64,000 bases of DNA from Leifsonia sp. EB41 (lineage in GTDB: Bacteria; Actinomycetota; Actinomycetes; Actinomycetales; Microbacteriaceae): assembly GCF_041262565.1 (NCBI RefSeq), contig NZ_JBGCCJ010000001.1, positions 2,976,001-3,040,000 on the forward strand. Reading direction: 5' to 3'. The position numbers and the translations under genes were made by a program. Shown here piece after piece: positions 57,545 to 64,000 of the stretch. Numbering within the stretch: position 1 is the first letter of the stretch; each line of letters begins with the position of its first letter. The notes under the pieces were generated by a model, which was not told where the DNA came from, did not search any database, and was given only the letters and a program-made list of their open reading frames with translations.

Positions 57545-59644
57545 TCAGATCTCCACGTCACTCCCCATCGTCACCGTCCGCAGCGCCGGCAGCCCGAACC
57601 GGGCTGCCGGGTTCGCGGCGTTGTGGGCGAGCGCGACGAACAGCGACCGGCGCCACGGCACCATGCTGTCCTTCCGGGTGATCCGGATGGCGCCGCGGGA
57701 GATGAAGTACGACGCCTGCTTGAAGTTCGCCGAGTCGAGCGGCAGGACGCCCTCCCGGACCGCGGCGCGGAGGGCGCGCGGGATGTCCGGGTCGTCCGAG
57801 AAGCCGAAGGTGATGTTGAGGAACTCGATGCCGTCGTCGGCGTAGCCGAGCGGGTCGTACTCGAAGGCCTCAGCCGCCGGCACGTGCGGCACCTGCGCGG
57901 TGCTCACCCCCACGATGATCACGTGCTCGTGGAGGACGTGGTTGTGCTTGACGTTGGCCCGCAGCGCCAGCGGGGTGGTGTTCTTGTTCGGGTGCGGGAA
58001 GATGGCGATGCCGGGCACCCGCGGCAGCTTCTTCTTGCGGATCTCCTCGATGAACTGCTCCATCGAGCCCTCTTTCTTGAGGCGGTCGGCCTGCACCAGC
58101 TGACGTCCGCGGCGCCAGGTCGTCATGACGAGGATGACGACCCCGGCGATCAGCAGCGGCACCCAGCCGCCGTTGATGATCTTGGAGAGGTTGCCCGCCA
58201 GGAAGCTGAGCTCGAGGCCGCCGAAGGCGACCGCCGCGAGGACGATCTTCCAGGGCGCCCAGTTCCAGAGCGGCCGCGCGACGAGCAGCAGCAGGACGGT
58301 GTCCACGACGAGGGCGCCGGTCACCGAGATGCCGTACGCCGTCGACAGCCGGTCGGACGAGCCGAACGAGAGCATGACCGCCATCACGCCGATGAACAGC
58401 AGGAGGTTGACGGCCGGCAGGTAGATCTGCCCGCCCTCGTGCTGGGAGGTCTGCTTGACGGTCAGCGGCGGCAGCAGACCGAGCTGCACCGCCTGGCGGG
58501 AGAGCGAGTACGCCCCGGAGATGACCGCCTGGCTCGCGATCACCGTCGCGGCGGTCGCGAGGATCACGACAGGGAGCCGGCCCCACTCCGGGATGAGCAG
58601 GAAGAACGGGTTCGCCCGCGCCGCCGGATCGTGGAGCACGAGGGCGGCCTGGCCGAGGTAGTTGAGCACGAGCGCGGGGAACACCAGGAAGAACCAGGCC
58701 CGGCTGATCGGCGCCCGGCCGAAGTGGCCCATGTCGGCGTAGAGTGCCTCCGCTCCCGTGATGACCAGGACCACCGCGCCGAGCGCGACGAAGGCGACGA
58801 GCGGCTTGCTGATCAGGAAGGCGATGGCGTAGGTCGGGGACAGGCCGAGCAGGACCGCCGGGAACTGGACGACCATCGCGAGCCCGGCGACCCCGATGAC
58901 GGCGAACCACAGCACCATGACGGGCCCGAACAGCACGCCGACCTTCCCTGTGCCGAACTTCTGCACCACGAACAGGGCGATCAGGATGACCGCGGCGATA
59001 GGGATGACCAGGTGCGAGATGGCCGGCACGGTGACGTGCAGGCCCTCGACAGCGGACAGCACGCTGATCGCGGGGGTGATGATCGAGTCCCCGTAGAAGA
59101 GGGAGACGCCGACGATGCCGACCACGAGGAGGGTGCCGGCCTTGCCCGCGTTCTTGGCGTACAGGCGCTGGGCGAGCGCGGCCAGCGCCATCACGCCGCC
59201 CTCGCCGTCGTTGTCGGCGCGCATCAGGATGCCGATGTACTTGATCGAGACGATGACCGTCACGCTCCAGAAGATGAGCGAGATCACGCCGAAGACGTCG
59301 CCCTGGTTCGCGCGCACCGCACCGCCGTCGAGCAGGAAGACGGTCTTCAGGGCGTAGAGCGGGCTCGTCCCGATGTCGCCGAAGACGACCCCGAGCGCCG
59401 CCAGCGCCGCCCCGAACAGCAGTCGCTTCCGGCGGTCCGTCCCTTTGGGGGGACGGCTCTGTCCCTTCGGCTGGTCGCTCTGTCCCTTCGGCTGGTCGCT
59501 CTGTCCCTTCGGCTGGTCGCTCTGTCCCTTCGGCTGATCGCCCTGTCCCTTCGGCTGATCGCTCTGGCCGTTCGGCTGATCGCTCTGCGGCGAGGGACTC
59601 CGCTCGGCCACCTTCTCCGGTGAATGCTGTTGGTTCTGGTGCAC
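57545..59644 (-). CDS. kup: Kup-family potassium uptake protein with heptad-repeat N-terminus
   Basis: The 699-residue protein has 12 membrane helices and the Kup signatures GVVFGDIGTSPLYALKTVF (about 82-100), DNDGEGGVMALAALA (about 142-156) and YGDSIITPAISVLSAVEGL (about 184-202), plus a C-terminal cytoplasmic domain. It takes up K+ with protons. The N-terminus before helix 1 is unusual: six tandem heptads of SDQPKGQ type at residues 21-62. GTG 59644 is chosen because TAGCGT ends 7 bp before it, giving a leaderless transcript; no ribosome site exists near. A c-di-AMP riboswitch, common before kup genes, is not seen. Confidence 0.9.
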   Translation of the reverse strand: MHQNQQHSPEKVAERSPSPQSDQPNGQSDQPKGQGDQPKGQSDQPKGQSDQPKGQSDQPKGQSRPPKGTDRRKRLLFGAALAALGVVFGDIGTSPLYALKTVFLLDGGAVRANQGDVFGVISLIFWSVTVIVSIKYIGILMRADNDGEGGVMALAALAQRLYAKNAGKAGTLLVVGIVGVSLFYGDSIITPAISVLSAVEGLHVTVPAISHLVIPIAAVILIALFVVQKFGTGKVGVLFGPVMVLWFAVIGVAGLAMVVQFPAVLLGLSPTYAIAFLISKPLVAFVALGAVVLVITGAEALYADMGHFGRAPISRAWFFLVFPALVLNYLGQAALVLHDPAARANPFFLLIPEWGRLPVVILATAATVIASQAVISGAYSLSRQAVQLGLLPPLTVKQTSQHEGGQIYLPAVNLLLFIGVMAVMLSFGSSDRLSTAYGISVTGALVVDTVLLLLVARPLWNWAPWKIVLAAVAFGGLELSFLAGNLSKIINGGWVPLLIAGVVILVMTTWRRGRQLVQADRLKKEGSMEQFIEEIRKKKLPRVPGIAIFPHPNKNTTPLALRANVKHNHVLHEHVIIVGVSTAQVPHVPAAEAFEYDPLGYADDGIEFLNITFGFSDDPDIPRALRAAVREGVLPLDSANFKQASYFISRGAIRITRKDSMVPWRRSLFVALAHNAANPAARFGLPALRTVTMGSDVEI
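59459..59584. repeat. six 21-bp tandem repeats in kup
   Basis: Six direct 21-bp units code for the heptad SDQPKGQ, with first-unit N for K and one G for S. A seventh partial unit (SRPPKG) follows in the protein. The near identity at DNA level points to recent slippage and possible copy-number change between strains. Confidence 0.92.
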
Positions 59645-59651
59645 GCCGGTC

Positions 59652-59657
59652 ACGCTA
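59652..59657 (-). promoter_or_regulatory. -10 box of kup, leaderless
   Basis: TAGCGT on the minus strand ends 7 bp before GTG 59644. No convincing -35 box is seen. Confidence 0.5.
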
Positions 59658-59743
59658 CGCCACTTGTCGCACGCCGTGAGTCGCCGACTCGCTGGGGGTT
59701 CGGGTTGCCGCGAGGCCGAATCCTGTGAGAGTCCGCAGGGAGC

Positions 59744-59776
59744 GTTCACCCGCCGGTCGGGGACGGTTCACCCGGG
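59744..59776 (+). promoter_or_regulatory. PHO-box-like direct repeats
   Basis: GTTCACCCGCC (59744-59754) and GTTCACCCGGG (59766-59776) are separated by exactly one 11-bp unit, GGTCGGGGACG. GTTCACC direct repeats with 11-bp phasing are the known PhoP-binding pattern of streptomycetes. The site lies 68 bp before a secreted phosphatase gene. Confidence 0.7.
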
Positions 59777-59844
59777 CGACGCCCGCTGCTCCGAGGCTCA
59801 CACCTGTCCGGGGGGGTCGACTCACCAGTCTCAGGAGGATCTCG

Positions 59845-61032
59845 ATGCGTTCCAGAACCCGCAAGCTCTCCATGATCGCCGTCGGCGTCGTCGCCGCGAC
59901 GCTCCTCACCACGGCCGCGGCCGTCGCCGCGCCCGTGATCGACAACGGCTGGCCCTACGACTCCGCGGTCAAGGCGCAGAACGACAAGACCTTCACGCTC
60001 GCCGCCGTCGGCGACATCGCGTGCGAGCCGAACGACAGCGACAACGCCGCCAACCCGGCCGGCCTCAAGTGCGGCAGCCCGAGCCTCGGCGGCTACGACG
60101 CCGAGTTCGCGACCGCGAAGCAGGCGGACGCGATGAAGCCGGACGCCGTCGCGCTGCTCGGCGACGAGCAGTACCAGGTGGGCAAGCTCAGCGACTTCGA
60201 GGGCTCCTTCGAGCAGGCCTGGGGCGGCCTGAAGTTCCTGGAGAAGCCGGCGCCGGGCAACCACGAGTACTACTCCTACACGAAGAAGGGCGACAATGAG
60301 GCCGGCCAGAACGGCAACGGCTACTTCGCCTACTTCAACGGCCACGACCAGACCGGCGCCCCGAACACCTCGGGCCAGGCCGGCGACGATACCAGTGCGA
60401 ACCAGGGCTGGTATTCGTACAACCTCGGCAACTGGCACATCATCTCGCTGAACGTGGAGTGCAACTCGGCGGCCTTCGGCAACGACTGCTCCACCACGGA
60501 CAGCGGCCTCCTCGCGCAGGAGACGACCTGGCTGGCGAGCGACCTGAAGAGCAACCAGCAGCAGTGCACGATCGCCTACTGGCACCAGCCGACGTTCAGC
60601 GCGACCACGGCCTCCACCGCCACGGTCGGCGCCGGGGATCCGGGCGCGGGCGGCCAGGAGGGCCAGGTTGCGGACGCCTGGTGGAAGCTGCTCTACGCCA
60701 ACCACGCCACCCTGGTGCTGAACGGCCACGAGCACGCCTACGCGCACCTCAAGCCGATGAACCCCGCCGGCCAGTACGACCCGAAGCGCGGCATCCCCGA
60801 GTTCATCATCGGCACCGGAGGCGAGGCGCTCGACACCCTGGCGAAGAACGCGGACGGCAGCTACGCGAACGCGAACGTGCTCACGGGCTTCGACCAGGGC
60901 TACGGCACGATGAAGTTCACGCTGAAGCAGCACAGCTACGAGTACTCCTACACGCCGGCCCTCGCGGGCGCCGGCCAGCCCGCGAGCGTGCTGAACTACT
61001 CCGACACCGGCTCCGGCACCTGCAACGGCTGA
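59845..61032 (+). CDS. secreted metallophosphoesterase (phosphatase)
   Basis: The 395-residue protein has a signal peptide (RTRKLSMIAVGVVAATLLTTAAAVAA, cleavage about residue 29). Its motifs are those of purple-acid-phosphatase-like enzymes: LAAVGDIACE (about 52), LLGDEQYQVG (about 105), APGNHEYYSY (about 138), IAYWHQPTF (about 243) and LVLNGHEHAYAH (about 291). It should cleave phosphate esters outside the cell. GGAGGA precedes the ATG. The upstream PHO-box-like repeats suggest induction on phosphate starvation. Confidence 0.9.
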   Translation: MRSRTRKLSMIAVGVVAATLLTTAAAVAAPVIDNGWPYDSAVKAQNDKTFTLAAVGDIACEPNDSDNAANPAGLKCGSPSLGGYDAEFATAKQADAMKPDAVALLGDEQYQVGKLSDFEGSFEQAWGGLKFLEKPAPGNHEYYSYTKKGDNEAGQNGNGYFAYFNGHDQTGAPNTSGQAGDDTSANQGWYSYNLGNWHIISLNVECNSAAFGNDCSTTDSGLLAQETTWLASDLKSNQQQCTIAYWHQPTFSATTASTATVGAGDPGAGGQEGQVADAWWKLLYANHATLVLNGHEHAYAHLKPMNPAGQYDPKRGIPEFIIGTGGEALDTLAKNADGSYANANVLTGFDQGYGTMKFTLKQHSYEYSYTPALAGAGQPASVLNYSDTGSGTCNG

Positions 61033-61040
61033 TGGTGCTG

Positions 61041-61159
61041 ATTCGTGCCGAATGTCGCCTCTCGCACCCCGGGAGTCGACATTCGGCACGAATGCGCAAC
61101 GCCGAGATTCGGCGCGAAAGCGGCGTTCGGCGCAGCGTGTGTGCGCATTCGGCGCGAAT
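61041..61159. repeat. cluster of four ATTCG-N3-CGAAT palindromes
   Basis: The 13-bp pattern occurs at 61041-61053, 61081-61093, 61107-61119 (one mismatch) and 61147-61159, with spacings of 40, 26 and 40 bp. The first two also form a larger 17-bp perfect stem (61041-61057 with 61077-61093) just after the phosphatase stop, which could end its transcript. The rest of the gap up to 61294 shows no other feature apart from GGGAG before the sedolisin start. Confidence 0.8.
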
Positions 61160-61294
61160 CGGGGGAGAGCGTTGCGTCTCTGAATGGTTTCTCAGAATGC
61201 AATGGTGCACCAATCTCTATACCGGTCCGTCCACCCCGAGTTAGGGTGCATCTCGGGCCGTCGCGCTGGAGCGGCGGCGGGACAAGGGAGCACC

Positions 61295-62596
61295 ATGAAA
61301 CGTTCTTCGTTCTTCTCCGTCAGCCTCGCCATCGCCGGAGCCGCAGCGCTCGCGGTGGCGGTCACGGCACCGGCGTCCGCGGCCACACCCAGTGCCGCGA
61401 CTCCCGACACCAGCGGCGTCTACAGCGTCCATCCGATCGTCGAGAAGGCCGGACTCTCCACCAGCGCCGTCACACCGTCGTTCACGCCGGCCCAGTGCCT
61501 GGCGCAGACCGCCGGCCGGGTGGCCTGCCAGACCCCGGACAGCATCCGGGCCGCGTACGACATCCCGGCCACCATCAACGGCGTCCCCGCGGGCACCGGG
61601 CAGACCGTCGTCATCGTCGACGCGTTCGGCAGCCCGACCGTGCAGTCGGACCTCGCGGCGTTCTCCGGTGCGTTCGGGCTCCCGACGCCGAACCTGACGG
61701 TGTACTACCCGGGCGGCAAGCCGACCTGGACGGGCAAGAAGACGCAGACCGGCTGGGCCGAGGAGACCTCGCTCGACGTCCAGTGGGCGCACGCGGTGGC
61801 GCCCGGCGCGAACATCGCGCTCGTCGTGGCGGCGAACGACCGCGGGGCGACGATCGACAACGCGATCAAGTACGCGGTGGACAACAAGCTCGGCAACGTG
61901 CTCTCGATGAGCTTCGGTGAGGCGGACAACCTGATCAAGTCGCCGAACGCCAACAACGGCCAGACCGCGCAGGGCGTGAAGGCCCTCGCGCAGGGCGCGG
62001 CCCAGGGGATGTCGCTCTTCGCGTCCTCGGGCGACAGCGGCTCCGACAACGGCGCCGGCTTCGCGAACTACGCCTTCCCGGCCTCCGACCTCAACGTGAC
62101 CTCGGTCGGCGGCACGAACCTCTGGGCGGGCAGCGGGCTGAACCAGCCGCGCGAGACGGTCTGGGGCGACTTCGCGAACTGCCCGCTGACCTGCGCCTTC
62201 GGCGTGGTCGGCGAGACCGGTGGCGCGCCGAGCCTGTTCACGTCGAAGCAGGGCTCCGACGTCGCCTACAACGCCAGCGTCTACACGGGAGTGCTCACGT
62301 ACCTCGGGTTCCTGGGCGGCGCGAACAACGGCCTCTACTTCTTCGGAGGCACGTCGGCGGGCTCGCCGCAGTGGGCGGCCCTGACGGCGGACACCATCCA
62401 GGCGGTCGGGCACACGGTCGGCAACGTCGGCCAGCAGGCGCAGAGCTGGGCGTCGAAGGGCCTGCTCTACGACGTGACGGTCGGCAGCAACACGACCCCG
62501 ACGTTCAGCGGAGGCTACTCGGCGACGGCGGGCTGGGACCGCCCGACCGGGTGGGGGACGCCGGACGTGAACGGCATCATCAACGCGCTCAAGTAG
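61295..62596 (+). CDS. secreted sedolisin (S53) family peptidase
   Basis: The 433-residue protein has a signal peptide (cleavage after ASA, about residue 30) and a catalytic domain with the S53 triad: Glu and Asp in AEETSLDVQWAHAVAPGA (about 151-168), the oxyanion Asp in FASSGDSGSDNG (about 246-257) and Ser in FFGGTSAGSPQWAAL (about 349-363). SATAGWDRPTGWGTPD is the calcium-site region at the end. The usual long pro-domain is missing; only about 65 residues lie between signal peptide and peptidase. It should act outside the cell at acid pH. Confidence 0.9.
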   Translation: MKRSSFFSVSLAIAGAAALAVAVTAPASAATPSAATPDTSGVYSVHPIVEKAGLSTSAVTPSFTPAQCLAQTAGRVACQTPDSIRAAYDIPATINGVPAGTGQTVVIVDAFGSPTVQSDLAAFSGAFGLPTPNLTVYYPGGKPTWTGKKTQTGWAEETSLDVQWAHAVAPGANIALVVAANDRGATIDNAIKYAVDNKLGNVLSMSFGEADNLIKSPNANNGQTAQGVKALAQGAAQGMSLFASSGDSGSDNGAGFANYAFPASDLNVTSVGGTNLWAGSGLNQPRETVWGDFANCPLTCAFGVVGETGGAPSLFTSKQGSDVAYNASVYTGVLTYLGFLGGANNGLYFFGGTSAGSPQWAALTADTIQAVGHTVGNVGQQAQSWASKGLLYDVTVGSNTTPTFSGGYSATAGWDRPTGWGTPDVNGIINALK

Positions 62597-62603
62597 CGCG
62601 TGA

Positions 62604-62640
62604 CGACGGCCCCGGTGTCCAGTGGATGCCGGGGCCGTCG
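62604..62640. terminator. bidirectional terminator after the sedolisin gene
   Basis: A perfect 12-bp stem CGACGGCCCCGG / CCGGGGCCGTCG (62604-62615 with 62629-62640) with a 13-nt loop lies between the sedolisin gene and the convergent FadR-type gene. Confidence 0.8.
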
Positions 62641-62651
62641 CATGCGCCGCA

Positions 62652-63335
62652 TCAGTCCCCGCGCACGATGCGCGCCATGACCTCCTCCGCCACCCCGGCC
62701 TCTCGGCGCTCGACGGCCGACGCCACCTCCGCGTGCAGCCGCGCATCCGCCGGCGCGTCCCGCCAGCGCACCGACGCGTGCGGCGTCCGCTCGCGCAGCG
62801 CCTCCCGCAGCACCGCCTGGAGGCGGACGAACATCCGGTTGCCGCTCGCTGCGATCACCCCGTGGTGGAAGGCCGCATCCGCCTCGAAGAACGCCGCAGC
62901 GTCCCGGCGGGCGGCTGCGTCCTCCAGCTCGCGGGCCGCCGCGACCAGCGCCGCCGCCTGCTCCGGACTGCGTCGGGTCGCCGCTGCCCGGGCCGCCGCC
63001 GGCTCGACGGCGAGGCGGAGGTCGAGGAGCTCGGCGATCTGCGCGTCGTGGTCCGCCGAGTCGAGGCGCCAGCGCACGACGTCGCCGTCGAGCGCGTCCC
63101 AATCCTCGCTCGCGGTGACCGTCAGCCCGACGCGCTGGCGGGCGACGAGGAGGCCGAGGGAGACCAGCACGCGTGTCGCCTCGCGCACGACGCTGCGGGA
63201 GGCGCCGGTCTGCTCCATCGCCCACTCGACGTTGACCACGCGTCCGGCCGGGAGGTCGCCCGCGATGATCGACCGGCCGAGCCGGTCGAGGACGCGGCGG
63301 TAGGCGCGGCCGCCGTCCACCGGAGCCCCGCTCAC
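62652..63335 (-). CDS. FadR-type GntR-family regulator
   Basis: The 227-residue protein has the GntR winged helix (RRVLDRLGRSIIAGDLPAGRVVN, then EWAMEQTGASRSVVREATRVLVSLGLLVARQRVGLTV in parts, residues 12-75) and the all-helical FadR C-terminal domain: LLDLRLAVEPAAARAAATR and FFEADAAFHHGVIAASGN with the metal-type Asp/His, and LHAEVASAVERREAG. Such regulators respond to sugar acids or fatty acids. Its GTG overlaps the stop of an SDR gene upstream, so both are in one operon. Confidence 0.88.
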   Translation of the reverse strand: MSGAPVDGGRAYRRVLDRLGRSIIAGDLPAGRVVNVEWAMEQTGASRSVVREATRVLVSLGLLVARQRVGLTVTASEDWDALDGDVVRWRLDSADHDAQIAELLDLRLAVEPAAARAAATRRSPEQAAALVAAARELEDAAARRDAAAFFEADAAFHHGVIAASGNRMFVRLQAVLREALRERTPHASVRWRDAPADARLHAEVASAVERREAGVAEEVMARIVRGD

Positions 63336-64000
63336 GTCTGCGACACCGGCGACACCACCAGCTCGTCGAACCGCACGTGCGCCGGAGCCTCCAGCACGAA
63401 CCGGATGCTGCGCGCCACGTCCGCCGGCTGCAGCATCAGCGCGCGCGCGTCGTCCGACGGCACCTGCGGGCGGTGGCCGAGGAAGTCGGTGTTCACGTCG
63501 CCGGGGCAGAGGTGGCACGACCGGACGCCGGACGCGGCCTCCTGCGCGTTGAGGGTGCGGCTCAGCGCCGACAGCCCGGCCTTGGACGCGCTGTAGGCGA
63601 CGCCCGCGATCGGGGCGAACGCCCACGCGGAGTACGACGACACGAACACGACCACGCCGCGCGATTCGCGCAGCTGTGGCAGGGCGGCCGTGACCAGATG
63701 CGCAGGGCCGGTGAGGTTGACGCGCACGATCTCGTCGAAGGCCGGGAGGTCGTGGTCGGCCCACCGGCGCTGCGGCGCGTTCAGGCCGGCGGCGAGCACG
63801 AGCGCGTCGAGGCGGCCCCAGGTGGCGGTGATCCGGTCGAGCGACGTCAGGATCACGTCGTCGGAGGTCGCGTCGCCCGGGACGATCAGCGCCGATCCGC
63901 CGGCCTCCCGCACCGCCGACGCGGTCTCCTCCAGGGCCTGCGCCCGACGTCCGGTGAGGGCCACCCGCCAGCCGGCCTGCGCCGCCTCGATCGCCATCGC
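63332..64000 (-). CDS. SDR-family dehydrogenase, N-terminus outside the window
   Basis: The frame is open to the right edge, so the first part, including the G-x3-G-x-G loop, is missing. What is left (about 222 residues) has AGLNAPQRR (the NAG-like motif), VVFVSSYSAWAF with the catalytic serine, YSASKAGLSAL with Tyr-x3-Lys, and CHLCPGDVNTDFL. It is a classical SDR acting on an alcohol or ketone with NAD(P). Its stop overlaps the GTG of the FadR-type regulator, which probably controls this operon. The substrate is unknown; sugar acids are a guess based on the regulator family. Confidence 0.88.
   Translation of the reverse strand, partial: AMAIEAAQAGWRVALTGRRAQALEETASAVREAGGSALIVPGDATSDDVILTSLDRITATWGRLDALVLAAGLNAPQRRWADHDLPAFDEIVRVNLTGPAHLVTAALPQLRESRGVVVFVSSYSAWAFAPIAGVAYSASKAGLSALSRTLNAQEAASGVRSCHLCPGDVNTDFLGHRPQVPSDDARALMLQPADVARSIRFVLEAPAHVRFDELVVSPVSQT

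Noticed and set aside
59459-59584. Regular 21-bp repeats that could suggest a CRISPR array
   Set aside because: The units are directly adjacent without spacers, keep the reading frame and encode a heptad; no cas genes are near.
57623-59623. 666-codon plus-strand frame opposite kup, ending in repeats
   Set aside because: Its repeats are only the complement of the SDQPKGQ units, and the rest is Asp/Arg/Glu-rich shadow sequence.
59645-59844. Possible c-di-AMP riboswitch before kup
   Set aside because: The putative -10 box sits 7 bp before the start codon, so there is no leader to hold a riboswitch, and I see none of its conserved elements.

Overview
The window is high-GC DNA with dense, often overlapping genes. 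GTG starts are common and several transcripts look leaderless (a -10 hexamer 6-7 bp upstream of the start codon). These features, together with sugar importers that lack a local ATPase, a LytR-CpsA-Psr protein and a MerR/MarR/TetR/LacI-rich regulator set, suggest an actinobacterium, most likely of the family Microbacteriaceae (Leifsonia-like). This is inferred from protein character, not from a search. I see no rRNA, tRNA, CRISPR array, insertion sequence, phage gene or replication origin, and no gene-free stretch exceeds 300 bp.

Layout. 1-4.2 kb: end of a thioredoxin-reductase-like flavoprotein, cysteine synthase, an acetyltransferase and small proteins. 4.3-8.5 kb: a signalling block with an EAL phosphodiesterase, a GAF-GGDEF diguanylate cyclase, a soluble Ser/Thr kinase and three tightly coupled small genes. 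8.5-13 kb: LCP protein, MarR/VOC divergon with two perfect operators, MerR/reductase operon, small membrane and YciI proteins. 13-20.5 kb: LacI regulator and a divergent ABC sugar importer with ThuA and two Gfo/Idh/MocA dehydrogenases (trehalose/disaccharide type). 20.5-26.8 kb: LysR regulator and a divergent operon of a fold-I basic amino acid decarboxylase, APC permease, two-domain universal stress protein and a LysA-like decarboxylase. 27-34 kb: aldo/keto reductase, Stealth glycan phosphotransferase, and a leftward PPK2-PAP2-PAP2-phosphoesterase group, then a DUF1206 membrane protein. 34-38.6 kb: an RsbQ-like hydrolase overlapping a PAS-GAF-GGDEF protein, an SDR/TetR divergon, and a sigma/zinc anti-sigma pair. 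38.7-40 kb: secreted beta-propeller protein. 40-52.6 kb: degenerate ureohydrolase, two paralogous LacI regulators, and a rightward uronate operon (binding protein, two permeases, TIM-barrel isomerase, Gfo/Idh, UxaC, UxuB, ManD). 52.6-56.4 kb: TetR, NCS1 permease and amidohydrolase. 56.5-64 kb: small helical protein, esterase, Kup potassium transporter with a heptad-repeat tail, secreted phosphatase behind a PHO-box-like site, secreted sedolisin, FadR-type regulator and a truncated SDR.

How the parts work together. The two carbohydrate operons are typical of a plant- or soil-associated saprophyte: each has its own LacI regulator(s), binding protein and two permeases, and both probably borrow a shared ATPase encoded elsewhere. 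The uronate operon covers isomerase, reductase and dehydratase steps from a hexuronate to 2-keto-3-deoxygluconate; the kinase and aldolase are not in the window. Cyclic di-GMP genes occur twice, once next to a protein kinase and once coupled to a hydrolase of the RsbQ family. Palindromic operators can be read directly in front of the MarR, MerR, TetR and LacI genes. Points most worth a second look are the RsbQ/GGDEF pair, the kinase with its paralogous small proteins, the ureohydrolase that has lost its metal ligands, and a 96-bp element present twice next to regulator genes.
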